DNA from: Mycolicibacterium parafortuitum
GTDB lineage: Bacteria > Actinomycetota > Actinomycetes > Mycobacteriales > Mycobacteriaceae
Assembly (NCBI RefSeq): GCF_002086815.1
Contig: NZ_MVID01000021.1
Span: 55,269-119,268, forward strand
DNA length: 64,000 nucleotides
Direction: 5' to 3'
This document shows positions 7,796-19,977 of this stretch, in pieces (position 1 is the stretch's first letter; every line of letters begins with the position of its first letter). The notes under the pieces are model-generated. The model was not told where the DNA came from and made no database searches. It was given only the letters and a program-made list of their open reading frames with translations. Both the position numbers and the translations under genes were made by a program.

Positions 7796-8919
7796 CCGAA
7801 CGCAAAGCACTGCTCGTCCTGGAGGACGGACGCGTCTTCACCGGCACCGCGTTCGGCGCGGTCGGCGAATCCCTAGGCGAGGCGGTGTTCTCCACCGGCA
7901 TGTCCGGCTACCAGGAGACGCTGACCGATCCCAGCTATCACCGCCAGATCGTCGTCGCGACGGCACCGCAGATCGGCAACACCGGCTGGAACCACGAGGA
8001 CAGCGAGAGCCGCGGCGACAAGATCTGGGTCGCCGGCTACGCCGTGCGCGACCCCTCGCCGCGGGCGTCGAACTGGCGCGCCACCGGAACCCTCGACGAC
8101 GAACTGCGCCGCCAGGGCATCGTCGGCATCGCAGGTATCGACACCCGTGCGGTGGTGCGGCATCTGCGCAGCCGCGGCTCGATGAAGGCCGGGCTGTTTT
8201 CCGGCGACGCGGCGGAGGCGCCGATCGAGGAGCTGGTCGACCGCGTGCGCAAGCAGCAGCCGATGCTCGGCGCCGACCTGGCCGGGGAGGTCAGCACCGA
8301 CACCGAGTACGAGGTGGATCCCGAAGGGCCGCACCGGTTTACCGTCGCCGCGCTGGACCTGGGCATCAAGACGAACACCCCCCGTAACTTCGCCGCCCGC
8401 GGCGTGCGCAGCGTGGTGCTGCCGTCCTCGGCGACGTTCGCGCAGATCGCCGAGCTCAAACCGGACGGGGTGTTCCTGTCCAACGGGCCCGGCGACCCCG
8501 CGACCGCCGACCACATCGTCGAGGTCACCCGCGAGGTGCTCGGCGCGGGGATTCCGCTGTTCGGCATCTGCTTCGGCAACCAGATTCTGGGCCGGGCGCT
8601 GGGGCTGTCGACCTACAAGATGGTCTTCGGCCACCGCGGCATCAACATCCCGGTGATGGACCACAGCACCGGCCGGGTCGCGATCACCGCGCAGAATCAC
8701 GGCTTCGCGCTGGAAGGGGAGGCGGGCCAGACGTTCGACACCGCCTTCGGCCAGGCCGAGGTCAGCCACACCTGCGCGAACGACGGGGTGGTCGAGGGCG
8801 TGCGGCTCTCCAGCGGCCGGGCGTTCTCGGTGCAGTACCACCCGGAGGCGGCGGCCGGTCCGCACGACGCCGCATACCTGTTCGACCAGTTCGTCGACCT
8901 GATGGCAGGGGAGAAGTGA
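7792..8919 (+). CDS. carA: Carbamoyl-phosphate synthase, glutaminase (small) chain
   Basis: It releases ammonia from glutamine for CarB. The 375-aa product has the N-terminal CPSase domain (LVLEDGRVFTGTAFG..., with FSTGMSGYQETLTDPSY) and a class I glutamine amidotransferase domain. The nucleophile cysteine is in LFGICFGNQILG; the more usual GICLGHQ has become GICFGNQ, which I recall as normal for mycobacteria. The catalytic His and Glu are in VQYHPEAAAGPH. ATG 7792 overlaps the previous stop. The downstream gap to carB is 103 nt and contains a short ORF and an inverted repeat. Confidence 0.97.
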   Translation: MTERKALLVLEDGRVFTGTAFGAVGESLGEAVFSTGMSGYQETLTDPSYHRQIVVATAPQIGNTGWNHEDSESRGDKIWVAGYAVRDPSPRASNWRATGTLDDELRRQGIVGIAGIDTRAVVRHLRSRGSMKAGLFSGDAAEAPIEELVDRVRKQQPMLGADLAGEVSTDTEYEVDPEGPHRFTVAALDLGIKTNTPRNFAARGVRSVVLPSSATFAQIAELKPDGVFLSNGPGDPATADHIVEVTREVLGAGIPLFGICFGNQILGRALGLSTYKMVFGHRGINIPVMDHSTGRVAITAQNHGFALEGEAGQTFDTAFGQAEVSHTCANDGVVEGVRLSSGRAFSVQYHPEAAAGPHDAAYLFDQFVDLMAGEK

Positions 8920-9020
8920 CAGACACCGAGCTGTCGACGCGCGTGAGCGCGCGAGTTCGTATGAGTTTCCTCGGCGTGCCGTGTGCAGACACGCGCGCTC
9001 GCGGTGAAAGGGGCCAGTAG
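8916..9020 (+). CDS. Candidate 34-aa bridging ORF between carA and carB
   Basis: GTG 8916 overlaps the carA stop by 4 nt (GTGA), and the frame closes with TAG at 9018-9020, 2 nt before the carB ATG. The peptide starts MTDTELSTRV and ends RARGERGQ, with one cysteine (LGVPCADT). An internal ATG at 8961 would give 19 residues. About 70% of third positions are G/C, below the 85-95% of the neighbours, so coding is uncertain. It may simply keep ribosomes moving from carA to carB across a structured spacer. Confidence 0.35.
   Translation: MTDTELSTRVSARVRMSFLGVPCADTRARGERGQ
8945..9000 (+). repeat. Inverted repeat in the carA-carB spacer
   Basis: GAGCGCGCG (8945-8953) and CGCGCGCTC (8992-9000) are perfect 9-bp complements separated by 38 nt. 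In mRNA this would form a strong GC stem just upstream of the carB ribosome binding region (GAAAGGGG, 9004-9011). Confidence 0.5.
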
Positions 9021-9022
9021 AG

Positions 9023-12357
<3,335 letters not shown>

Positions 12358-12361
<4 letters not shown>

Positions 12362-13176
12362 CGGTGGGCGGTTTCGGCGAGCGCCTGGCGGTGGCGATCG
12401 CACAGCGTGGCCCGCTGTGCCTCGGTATCGACCCGCATCCGGAACTGCTGCGCAGTTGGGGGCTCGGGACCGGCGCGGACGGCCTGGCCCGCTTCAGCGA
12501 CATCTGTGTGTCCGCGTTCGACGGGTTCGCGGTCGTCAAGCCGCAGGTCGCGTTCTTCGAGGCGTACGGCTCCGCCGGCTACGCCGTGCTGGAGCGCACC
12601 ATCGCCGCGCTGCGTGAGGCCGGGGTGCTGGTGCTCGCCGACGCCAAACGCGGCGACATCGGCTCGACGATGGCCGCGTACGCCGCCGCGTGGGCCGGTG
12701 ACTCGCCGCTGGCCGCCGACGCGGTGACGGCGTCGCCGTATCTGGGCTTCGGGTCACTGCAGCCGCTGCTGGACACCGCCCGCGACCACGACCGCGGGGT
12801 CTTCGTGCTGGCCGCCACGTCGAACCCGGAGGGTGCGTCGGTGCAGCGCGCCGATGCGGGCGGGCGCACCGTCGCCCAGTCGATCGTCGACGCCGCCGCG
12901 GCGCTCAACCCGGCCGGCTCGCCCGGCTCCGTCGGCGTGGTCGTCGGCGCGACGCTGGCCGATCCGCCGGATGTCAGCGCCCTGAACGGCCCGGTGCTCG
13001 TACCCGGCGTCGGAGCGCAGGGCGGCCGTCCCGACGCGCTGGCGGGCCTCGGAGGGGCCCACCAGGGCCAACTGCTGCCCGCGGTGTCGCGCGAGGTGCT
13101 GCGCAGCGGCCCGGATGTGTCCGCGATCCGCGATGCCGCTGAGCGGATGCGCAGCGCCGTCGCGCACCTCGCCTGA
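12358..13176 (+). CDS. pyrF: Orotidine 5'-phosphate decarboxylase (type 2)
   Basis: It decarboxylates OMP to UMP, the last step of the pathway. The 272-aa protein has the substrate-site GIDPHPELL, the catalytic Lys/Asp tetrad in LADAKRGDIGST (about 95-106) and the phosphate-binding segment LVPGVGAQGG. It is of the larger mycobacterial/type 2 form rather than the roughly 230-aa E. coli form. GTG 12358 overlaps the carB stop and matches the family N-terminus (GFGERLAVA...GPLCLGIDP). It is the last gene of the operon; pyrD and pyrE are not in the window. Confidence 0.96.
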
Positions 13177-13214
13177 GCCTCCGTTACCGAACCGCGACAC
13201 GCCCGACACGCGAT

Positions 13215-13235
13215 GACCTGGGAAATTCTCAGGTC
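13215..13235. repeat. 21-bp near-perfect palindrome
   Basis: GACCTG (13215-13220) and CAGGTC (13230-13235) are complementary, with an inner GAA/TTC pair. Only one position pair is mismatched (G against T). It lies 39 nt after the pyrF stop. Confidence 0.55.
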
Positions 13236-13347
13236 CGCCGTCCACGCGGCGCCGCCGCCGGGACCGCCGCGCCCGGCGATCCGCCCCAGGCAACCGGCGA
13301 TATCGACGAATACCGCCGATAAGCAGGGATTTCATCCTGAACCGGCG

Positions 13348-13369
13348 GCGTCGGCACGCGTGCCGACGC
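13348..13369. promoter_or_regulatory. Perfect 22-bp palindrome upstream of mihF
   Basis: The half-site GCGTCGGCACG (13348-13358) is followed at once by its exact reverse complement. With no loop it fits a dimeric repressor operator better than a terminator. It is about 190 nt before the mihF start. Confidence 0.5.
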
Positions 13370-13429
13370 GACGGCCGAACCGCCGTGGGCGGCACCCTGG
13401 TGCGCCCTACACGCTGGGCTTTTGACGGT

Positions 13430-13450
13430 CGAACCCGGGGGTGGGGTTCG
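13430..13450 (+). other. G-rich hairpin in the mihF upstream region
   Basis: CGAACCC (13430-13436) and GGGTTCG (13444-13450) form a perfect 7-bp stem with a GGGGGTG loop. It lies about 110 nt upstream of mihF. Confidence 0.4.
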
Positions 13451-13557
13451 CTTTCGTCAGCCTCCGTGGGTACGGTCGTCCACGCTGGCTGGTTCTGGTT
13501 CCCCACCACTTCCAGTCGAGACAAATCAGTTGATGGTGATGAGACGGAGGAACACCC

Positions 13558-13875
13558 GTGGCCCTTCCCCAGTTGACCGACGAACAGCGCGCGGCAGCGT
13601 TGGAGAAGGCTGCTGCCGCACGTCGAGCGCGTGCCGAGCTCAAGGATCGGCTCAAGCGCGGCGGCACCAACCTCAAGCAGGTCCTCACGGACGCCGAGAC
13701 CGACGAGGTCTTGGGCAAGATGAAGGTTTCCGCGCTGCTGGAAGCCCTGCCCAAGGTGGGCAAGGTCAAGGCGCAGGAGATCATGACCGAACTGGAGATC
13801 GCCCCGACCCGCCGCCTGCGTGGCCTGGGTGATCGTCAGCGCAAGGCCCTGCTGGAAAAGTTCGACTTCTCGTAA
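13558..13875 (+). CDS. mihF: Mycobacterial integration host factor
   Basis: mIHF is an essential actinobacterial nucleoid protein, unrelated in fold to enterobacterial IHF, that binds and bends DNA. The 105-aa product begins MALPQLTDEQRAAALEKAAA (long N-terminal helix) and has the helix-two-turn-helix region KVSALLEALPKVGKVKAQEIM followed by the basic IAPTRRLRGLGDRQRKALL. The length equals the shorter, experimentally favoured mycobacterial form. GTG 13558 is preceded by GACGGAGG. It lies 9 nt before gmk, and the pair is conserved. Confidence 0.95.
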   Translation: MALPQLTDEQRAAALEKAAAARRARAELKDRLKRGGTNLKQVLTDAETDEVLGKMKVSALLEALPKVGKVKAQEIMTELEIAPTRRLRGLGDRQRKALLEKFDFS

Positions 13876-13884
13876 AGGGAGGTC

Positions 13885-14496
13885 GTGAACGAAGGTAGGG
13901 GGCCGGACAGCGCATCGAGGGCCACGGTCCTGGTGTTGTCCGGCCCGTCTGCCGTCGGGAAGTCCACCGTCGTGCGGTGCCTGCGCGAGCGCGTGCCCGA
14001 GCTGTACTTCAGCGTCTCGGTGACGACGCGCGATCCGCGCCCCGGTGAAGTCGACGGAGTGGACTACACGTTCGTCACGCCAGCGCAGTTCCAGCAGCTC
14101 ATCGACGACGGAGCACTGCTGGAGTGGGCGGACATCCACGGCGGCCTGCAGCGCTCCGGGACGCCCGCCGCACCTGTCCGGGCCGCCACGGCGGCAGGCC
14201 GGCCGGTTCTGATCGAGGTCGACCTGGCCGGAGCCCGCGCGGTCAAACAGGCGATGCCCGAGGCGACATCGGTTTTCCTGGCCCCACCGAGCTGGGAGGT
14301 GCTGGAGAGCCGGTTGACCGGCCGCGGCACCGAGACCCCCGAGGTGATGGCCCGCAGGCTGGAGACGGCGAAAGCCGAACTTGCCGCGCAAGGTGACTTC
14401 GACAGGGTCGTCGTCAACAGTCAATTGGAGTCTGCCTGCGCGGAATTGGTATCCTTGCTGGTGGCCCACGCGCCGGTACGGCGCGATCAGCCCTAA
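13885..14496 (+). CDS. gmk: Guanylate kinase
   Basis: It phosphorylates GMP/dGMP to GDP with ATP. The 203-aa protein shows the P-loop GPSAVGKST (about 18-26), the GMP-binding segment SVSVTTRDPRPGEVDGVDYTFV and the LID-region arginines (RGTETPEVMARRL). GTG 13885 is preceded by AAAGGGAGG immediately after the mihF stop, so the two are probably co-transcribed. The N-terminal 15 residues before the core are unconserved. Confidence 0.95.
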   Translation: MNEGRGPDSASRATVLVLSGPSAVGKSTVVRCLRERVPELYFSVSVTTRDPRPGEVDGVDYTFVTPAQFQQLIDDGALLEWADIHGGLQRSGTPAAPVRAATAAGRPVLIEVDLAGARAVKQAMPEATSVFLAPPSWEVLESRLTGRGTETPEVMARRLETAKAELAAQGDFDRVVVNSQLESACAELVSLLVAHAPVRRDQP

Positions 14497-14522
14497 CGCC
14501 CAATTTTTCAGGAGATTTCTAC

Positions 14523-14822
14523 GTGAGTACTCCGTTGTCCCCGGTGGACATCGACCCGTCGGCCGCCAGCGCCTACGACACCCCGTTGGGCATCACCAAC
14601 CCGCCGATCGACGAGCTGCTGGACCGCGCGTCGAGCAAGTACGCGCTGGTCATCTACGCCGCCAAGCGGGCGCGCCAGATCAACGACTACTACAACCAGC
14701 TCGGTGACGGCATTCTCGAATACGTCGGCCCGCTGGTCGAGCCGGGTCTGCAGGAGAAGCCGCTGTCGATCGCGCTGCGGGAGATCCACGCCGACCTCCT
14801 CGAGCACACCGAGGGCGAGTAG
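14523..14822 (+). CDS. rpoZ: RNA polymerase omega subunit
   Basis: Omega assists assembly of beta-prime into RNA polymerase. The 99-aa product has the conserved core NPPIDELLDRASSKYALVIYAAKRARQIN and a C-terminal tail EKPLSIALREIHADLLEHTEG. The start GTG 14523 has CAGGAG upstream. A TATCCT -10-like element at 14448-14453, inside the gmk 3' end, could give it its own transcript. Confidence 0.95.
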   Translation: MSTPLSPVDIDPSAASAYDTPLGITNPPIDELLDRASSKYALVIYAAKRARQINDYYNQLGDGILEYVGPLVEPGLQEKPLSIALREIHADLLEHTEGE

Positions 14823-14842
14823 CAGGCGCGCGGCGCGACTCG

Positions 14843-16105
14843 ATGAGTGCCAAGCGGATCATCGTCGGCGTCGCCGGTGGCATCGCCGCCTACAAGGCGG
14901 CAACAGTCGTCCGTCAACTCACCGAGGCCGGGCACTCCGTTCGGGTGGTACCCACTGAGTCCGCCCTGAAGTTCGTCGGGGCGGCCACGTTCGAAGCGCT
15001 GTCCGGCAACCCCGTGCACACCGGGGTCTTCGAGGACGTCCACGAGGTTCCGCACGTCCGCTTCGGTCAGGAAGCTGACCTCGTCGTCGTCGCCCCGGCC
15101 ACCGCCGACCTGCTGGCCCGCGCAGCCGTCGGCCGTGCCGACGACCTGCTGACCGCGACCCTGCTCACCGCACGCTGTCCGGTGCTGTATGCCCCGGCGA
15201 TGCACACCGAGATGTGGCTGCATCCGGCCACCGTCGAGAACGTCGAGACCCTGCGCCGCCGCGGCGCGGTCGTGATGGAGCCCGCCTCCGGGCGCCTGAC
15301 CGGCGCCGACACCGGACCCGGCCGGCTCCCCGAAGCCGAAGAGATCACCACGGTCGCGCAGCTGCTGCTGGCCCGCGGCGACGCGCTGCCCTACGACCTC
15401 GCCGGGGTGAAAGCACTCGTCACCGCCGGCGGCACCCGGGAACCGATCGACCCCGTCCGGTTCATCGGCAACCGCAGCTCCGGCAAGCAGGGCTATGCGG
15501 TCGCGCGGGTACTGGCCCAGCGCGGCGCGGATGTCACGCTGATCGCCGGCAACACCGCGGGCCTGATCGACCCGGCAGGCGTGCACGTCGTCCACATCGG
15601 GTCCGCCACGCAACTTCGCGACGCGGTGTCCAAACACGCTCCTGAGGCGAACGTGCTGGTCATGGCCGCCGCGGTCGCCGATTTCCGGCCCGCCCACCCG
15701 GCCACCAGCAAGATCAAGAAGGGTCCGGACAGCTCCACCGATCCCGCCATCGAGTTGATCCGCAACGACGATGTGCTGGCGGGCGCGGTCCGGTCCCGCC
15801 GGGACGGCCAACTGCCGAACATGACGGCGATCGTCGGGTTCGCCGCCGAGACCGGTGACGCGAACGGCGACGTGCTCTTCCACGCGCGGTCGAAACTCAA
15901 GCGCAAAGGATGCGACCTGCTGGTCGTCAACGCGGTGGGGGAGAACCGGGCATTCGAGGTCGACCACAACGACGGATGGCTGCTCTCGGCCGACGGTTCG
16001 GAATCGGCCCTCGAACACGGGTCGAAGACCGTGATGGCAAGCCGTATTGTGGACGCGATCGCAGCATTCCTGCAGTCGGCGGCGACGCAGGAACACGACG
16101 TGTAA
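14843..16105 (+). CDS. coaBC: Bifunctional phosphopantothenoylcysteine decarboxylase/synthetase
   Basis: It makes phosphopantothenoylcysteine (CoaB) and decarboxylates it to 4'-phosphopantetheine (CoaC) in CoA synthesis. The 420-aa protein has the flavoprotein CoaC domain first: GVAGGIAAYKA, the catalytic-His region HVRFGQEADLVVVAPATAD and PAMHTEMW. The CoaB domain follows from about residue 185, with VTAGGTREPIDPVRFIGNRSSG and the lysine motif KIKKGPD. ATG 14843 lies 20 nt after rpoZ. Confidence 0.96.
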   Translation: MSAKRIIVGVAGGIAAYKAATVVRQLTEAGHSVRVVPTESALKFVGAATFEALSGNPVHTGVFEDVHEVPHVRFGQEADLVVVAPATADLLARAAVGRADDLLTATLLTARCPVLYAPAMHTEMWLHPATVENVETLRRRGAVVMEPASGRLTGADTGPGRLPEAEEITTVAQLLLARGDALPYDLAGVKALVTAGGTREPIDPVRFIGNRSSGKQGYAVARVLAQRGADVTLIAGNTAGLIDPAGVHVVHIGSATQLRDAVSKHAPEANVLVMAAAVADFRPAHPATSKIKKGPDSSTDPAIELIRNDDVLAGAVRSRRDGQLPNMTAIVGFAAETGDANGDVLFHARSKLKRKGCDLLVVNAVGENRAFEVDHNDGWLLSADGSESALEHGSKTVMASRIVDAIAAFLQSAATQEHDV

Positions 16106-16241
16106 ATCGACATGCGCGTAAGGGTTGCGCGCAGCGGGGGGACACGCTTGGGTGCTTGGGGGCGCCCAGAGCGGTGTGGCCGCCGCACTATAAGTTGGCT
16201 AACTAACTACCTCAGGTGCGCTGAGTGGAAGGAAATCGGAC

Positions 16242-17450
<1,209 letters not shown>

Positions 17451-17488
17451 CGACGATCAAGCGGTGAGGGACGAGCCGCGTTGAGGAG

Positions 17489-17512
17489 TCAGACGAGATA
17501 GGCGCCGTCTGA
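17489..17512. terminator. Hairpin in the metK / monooxygenase convergent gap
   Basis: TCAGACG (17489-17495) and CGTCTGA (17506-17512) form a 7-bp stem with a 10-nt loop between two converging genes. There is no U-tract, so it is a weak bidirectional terminator candidate. Confidence 0.4.
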
Positions 17513-17513
17513 T

Positions 17514-19016
17514 CTAGATGGCAGCCCGGTCGGCGAACTCGTAGTCGTCGATCGGGAAGCGGCGGCTGCGCCAGTACGCCTCGAGTGTGCTGGCCGGCCG
17601 CAGCGGCACGTCGCCGTGCTGGTCGAAGTAGTAGCTGTTGGCCAGCCGGCAGCTGTCCTGCCAGAAGATCTGCCGGTGCCTCTTGCGCATCATCTCGGCG
17701 AAGTACCGGTCGTTGGCCTCCTGGCGTACCTCGACCCGATTGGCGTTGCGGCGCCCGGCCTCCTGTAGGCAGCGCACGATGTGCCCGGTCTGTGCCTCGA
17801 TCAACGCGAAGTAGGACGAGCCGATGTAGCCGTACGGTCCGAACACCGTGAAGAAGTTCGGGAAGCCGGGGACGCTGATGCCCTCGTAGGCCTGCATTCG
17901 GTGCTCGTTCCAGAACTTCGACAGTGATCGGCCGTCGCGGCCGATCACGTCGTACGTCGGCACGTGCTCGGGGTCGAGCACCTTGAAGCCGGTCGCCAGG
18001 ATCAGCACGTCGACCTCGCGCAGCTCCCCGTCGGTGGTCGCCACGCCCGCCCGGGTGATCTCGTCGATCGGTTCGGTGACCAACTCGACGTCGTCGCGGT
18101 TGAACGTCGACAGGTAGGTGTTGTGGAACCCGGGCCGCTTACAGCCGACCGCGTAGCGCGGCGTGAGCTTGTCGCGCACCGCCGGATCGTGGACCTGCTT
18201 GCGCAGATACGCCAGCCCGAGCTTGCTCATCCGCTTGGCCATCGGGTTGACGGTGAAGTACTGGGCGGCCAGTGGGAACGTCAGCTCCACATAGGCCTGG
18301 CTGACGAAACGCTGCAGCGTCTGGCCGAACGGCAACCCCATCATCGACCTGGCAGCCTTCGACAGCGGGACGTCGAATTTCGGGAAGCACCAGATCGGGG
18401 TGCGCTGAAACACCGTCAGCTGCGCCGTGATCGGCGCGATCTCCGGGATCACCTGGACGGCCGACGCGCCGGTCCCGATGACGGCGACCCGTTTCCCGGC
18501 CAGGTCCAGGTCGTGGTCCCAGCGGGCGGTGTGCACGGTGGGTCCGCCGAAGGTGTCGACGCCGTCGATGTCGGGCAGGTTCGGTACCGTCAGCGCGCCG
18601 CCGGCGTTCACGACGAACCGCGCCGTCACGGTTGTCGGGCCTTCGGCGGACTCCATGTTCAGACGCCAAAGCCCTTGGGCCTCATCGAATTCGGCGCTGC
18701 GCACCACCGTCGCGAACCGGGTCCTGGACCGCAGCCGGTACTTGTCGAAGCAGTGCTCGGCGTACGCCTTGAGCTCGCTGCCCGGCGCGTAGGTCCGCGA
18801 CCACGACGTGCTCTGTTCGAACGAGAACTGGTAGGAGAACGACGGGATGTCGACCGCGACCCCCGGATAGGTGTTCCAGTACCAGGTGCCGCCGGGCTGG
18901 TCGCCGGCCTCGACGATCAGGTAATCGGGAATACCGGCCCGGTCGAGCTGGATGGCGGTCCCGATCCCGGAGAACCCCGCGCCGACGATGACGGTGTGGA
19001 CGTCGGGCTCGGTCAT
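17514..19016 (-). CDS. Flavin-containing (Baeyer-Villiger type) monooxygenase
   Basis: A 500-aa class B flavoprotein monooxygenase. It has the FAD Rossmann motif VGAGFSGIGTAIQL (about 12-25), the GTWYWNTYPG segment, and the type I BVMO fingerprint FxGxxxHxxxW as FGGPTVHTARWDHD (about 158). The NADPH Rossmann motif GTGASAVQVIPEI follows. Such enzymes insert oxygen into ketones with NADPH and O2; the substrate is unknown. M. tuberculosis carries a related gene (Rv1393c) next to metK. ATG 19016 has AGGAGG upstream. It is 20 nt downstream of the lipase gene on the same strand. Confidence 0.9.
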   Translation of the reverse strand: MTEPDVHTVIVGAGFSGIGTAIQLDRAGIPDYLIVEAGDQPGGTWYWNTYPGVAVDIPSFSYQFSFEQSTSWSRTYAPGSELKAYAEHCFDKYRLRSRTRFATVVRSAEFDEAQGLWRLNMESAEGPTTVTARFVVNAGGALTVPNLPDIDGVDTFGGPTVHTARWDHDLDLAGKRVAVIGTGASAVQVIPEIAPITAQLTVFQRTPIWCFPKFDVPLSKAARSMMGLPFGQTLQRFVSQAYVELTFPLAAQYFTVNPMAKRMSKLGLAYLRKQVHDPAVRDKLTPRYAVGCKRPGFHNTYLSTFNRDDVELVTEPIDEITRAGVATTDGELREVDVLILATGFKVLDPEHVPTYDVIGRDGRSLSKFWNEHRMQAYEGISVPGFPNFFTVFGPYGYIGSSYFALIEAQTGHIVRCLQEAGRRNANRVEVRQEANDRYFAEMMRKRHRQIFWQDSCRLANSYYFDQHGDVPLRPASTLEAYWRSRRFPIDDYEFADRAAI

Positions 19017-19036
19017 GGCGCCTCCTGCTGCTCACC

Positions 19037-19954
19037 TCACGTTAGCGCGGCACGCAACGCCTTCAGCCCGAGTTCGAGGGCCTCGGTGGCGGCCGGCACG
19101 ATCCCGGCGTACCCGAGGTAGCCGTGCACCAGTGATTCGGCCTCGTGCACGTCGACCGGCACGCCGGCCGCGGTCAGCAACTCCGCGTAGCGCAGACCGT
19201 CGTCGCGCAGCGGGTCGTGGCCGGCGACCGCGATATAGGCGGGGGCGAGCCCCGAGAGCTCCCCGCGCGCCGGGATCAGCGTCACCGGCGGATCGGACAG
19301 GTCCAGATCGCCGACGTACCAACGGCTGAAAGCCTTGCAGGACTTCAGGTCCAGGATCGGGGCGTTGGCGTTCTCGGTGAACGACGGCAGCGATGTGTCG
19401 AAGGTCGTCGACGGATACCACAGCAGCTGGAGGCGCACCGCGATCCCGGCGTCGCGCGCCGACTGCGCCACCACCGCGGCGAGGTTGCCGCCCGCGGAAT
19501 CGCCCGCGACCGCGAGCCTGCCCGCATCGGCGCCGATCTCGCCCGCGTTCTCGACAACCCATCGGGTCGCGGCCCAGACGTCCTCGACCGCGGCTGGATA
19601 CGGATGCTCGGGGGCGAGTCGGTAGTCGACCGACACCACGACGGCGCCGGCGCCCATCGCGTGCATGCGGGCCTGACCGTCGTAGCTGTCGAGGTCGCCG
19701 ACCGTCCAGCCGCCGCCGTGGATGAACACCACCACGGGCAGCGCCGCATCCTCTGCCGGCGGGCGATACACGCGCAGCGCGATCGGTCCGGCGGGGCCGT
19801 CGATCGTGCGGTCGTGCGCCTCGACCTCGGGATGCACCGGGCCGCGGGGAAGATCCTTGAACCGCTGCCGGGCCGCCTCCGGTCCGCCGTCGGTGCTCAG
19901 CTGGAACGGGAACGCCTCCAGCACCTTCTGCAGTACCGGATCAAGGTCAGCCAT
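19037..19954 (-). CDS. Alpha/beta hydrolase, LipH/LipI-type esterase (HSL family)
   Basis: A 305-aa carboxylesterase/lipase of the hormone-sensitive-lipase family. It shows the oxyanion motif HGGGW, the nucleophile elbow GDSAGGN (about 148), the acid in GHDPLRDDG and a C-terminal His in VHGYLGY. There is no signal peptide. ATG 19954 (MADLDPVLQKVLEAF) is preferred over the upstream frame to 20092, because TACGGT lies 7 nt before it (leaderless) and the extension overlaps the divergent gene. The two genes share a 23-nt spacer. Confidence 0.92.
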   Translation of the reverse strand: MADLDPVLQKVLEAFPFQLSTDGGPEAARQRFKDLPRGPVHPEVEAHDRTIDGPAGPIALRVYRPPAEDAALPVVVFIHGGGWTVGDLDSYDGQARMHAMGAGAVVVSVDYRLAPEHPYPAAVEDVWAATRWVVENAGEIGADAGRLAVAGDSAGGNLAAVVAQSARDAGIAVRLQLLWYPSTTFDTSLPSFTENANAPILDLKSCKAFSRWYVGDLDLSDPPVTLIPARGELSGLAPAYIAVAGHDPLRDDGLRYAELLTAAGVPVDVHEAESLVHGYLGYAGIVPAATEALELGLKALRAALT

Positions 19955-19977
19955 GTCCCATACCGTAACTTCTCGGC
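19955..19977. promoter_or_regulatory. Overlapping divergent leaderless promoters
   Basis: The minus-strand -10 TACGGT (19967 to 19962) is 7 nt before ATG 19954. The plus-strand -10 TAACTT (19966-19971) is 6 nt before ATG 19978. The two hexamers share bases 19966-19967, so both genes appear to start transcription at their own start codons from one 23-nt spacer. Confidence 0.6.

Larger units (their letters stand above)
13177..13557 (+). other. Intergenic region pyrF-mihF with palindromes
   Basis: 381 nt without a supported gene; this is where I recall a PE/PPE pair in M. tuberculosis. It contains a 21-bp near-palindrome (13215-13235), a perfect 22-bp palindrome (13348-13369) and a hairpin (13430-13450). 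The mihF Shine-Dalgarno GACGGAGG lies at 13543-13550. Confidence 0.6.

Noticed and set aside
16106..16241. SAM riboswitch upstream of metK
   Set aside because: None of the SAM-I or SAM-IV conserved cores could be aligned; only a short GC hairpin and a -10-like TATAAG are seen.
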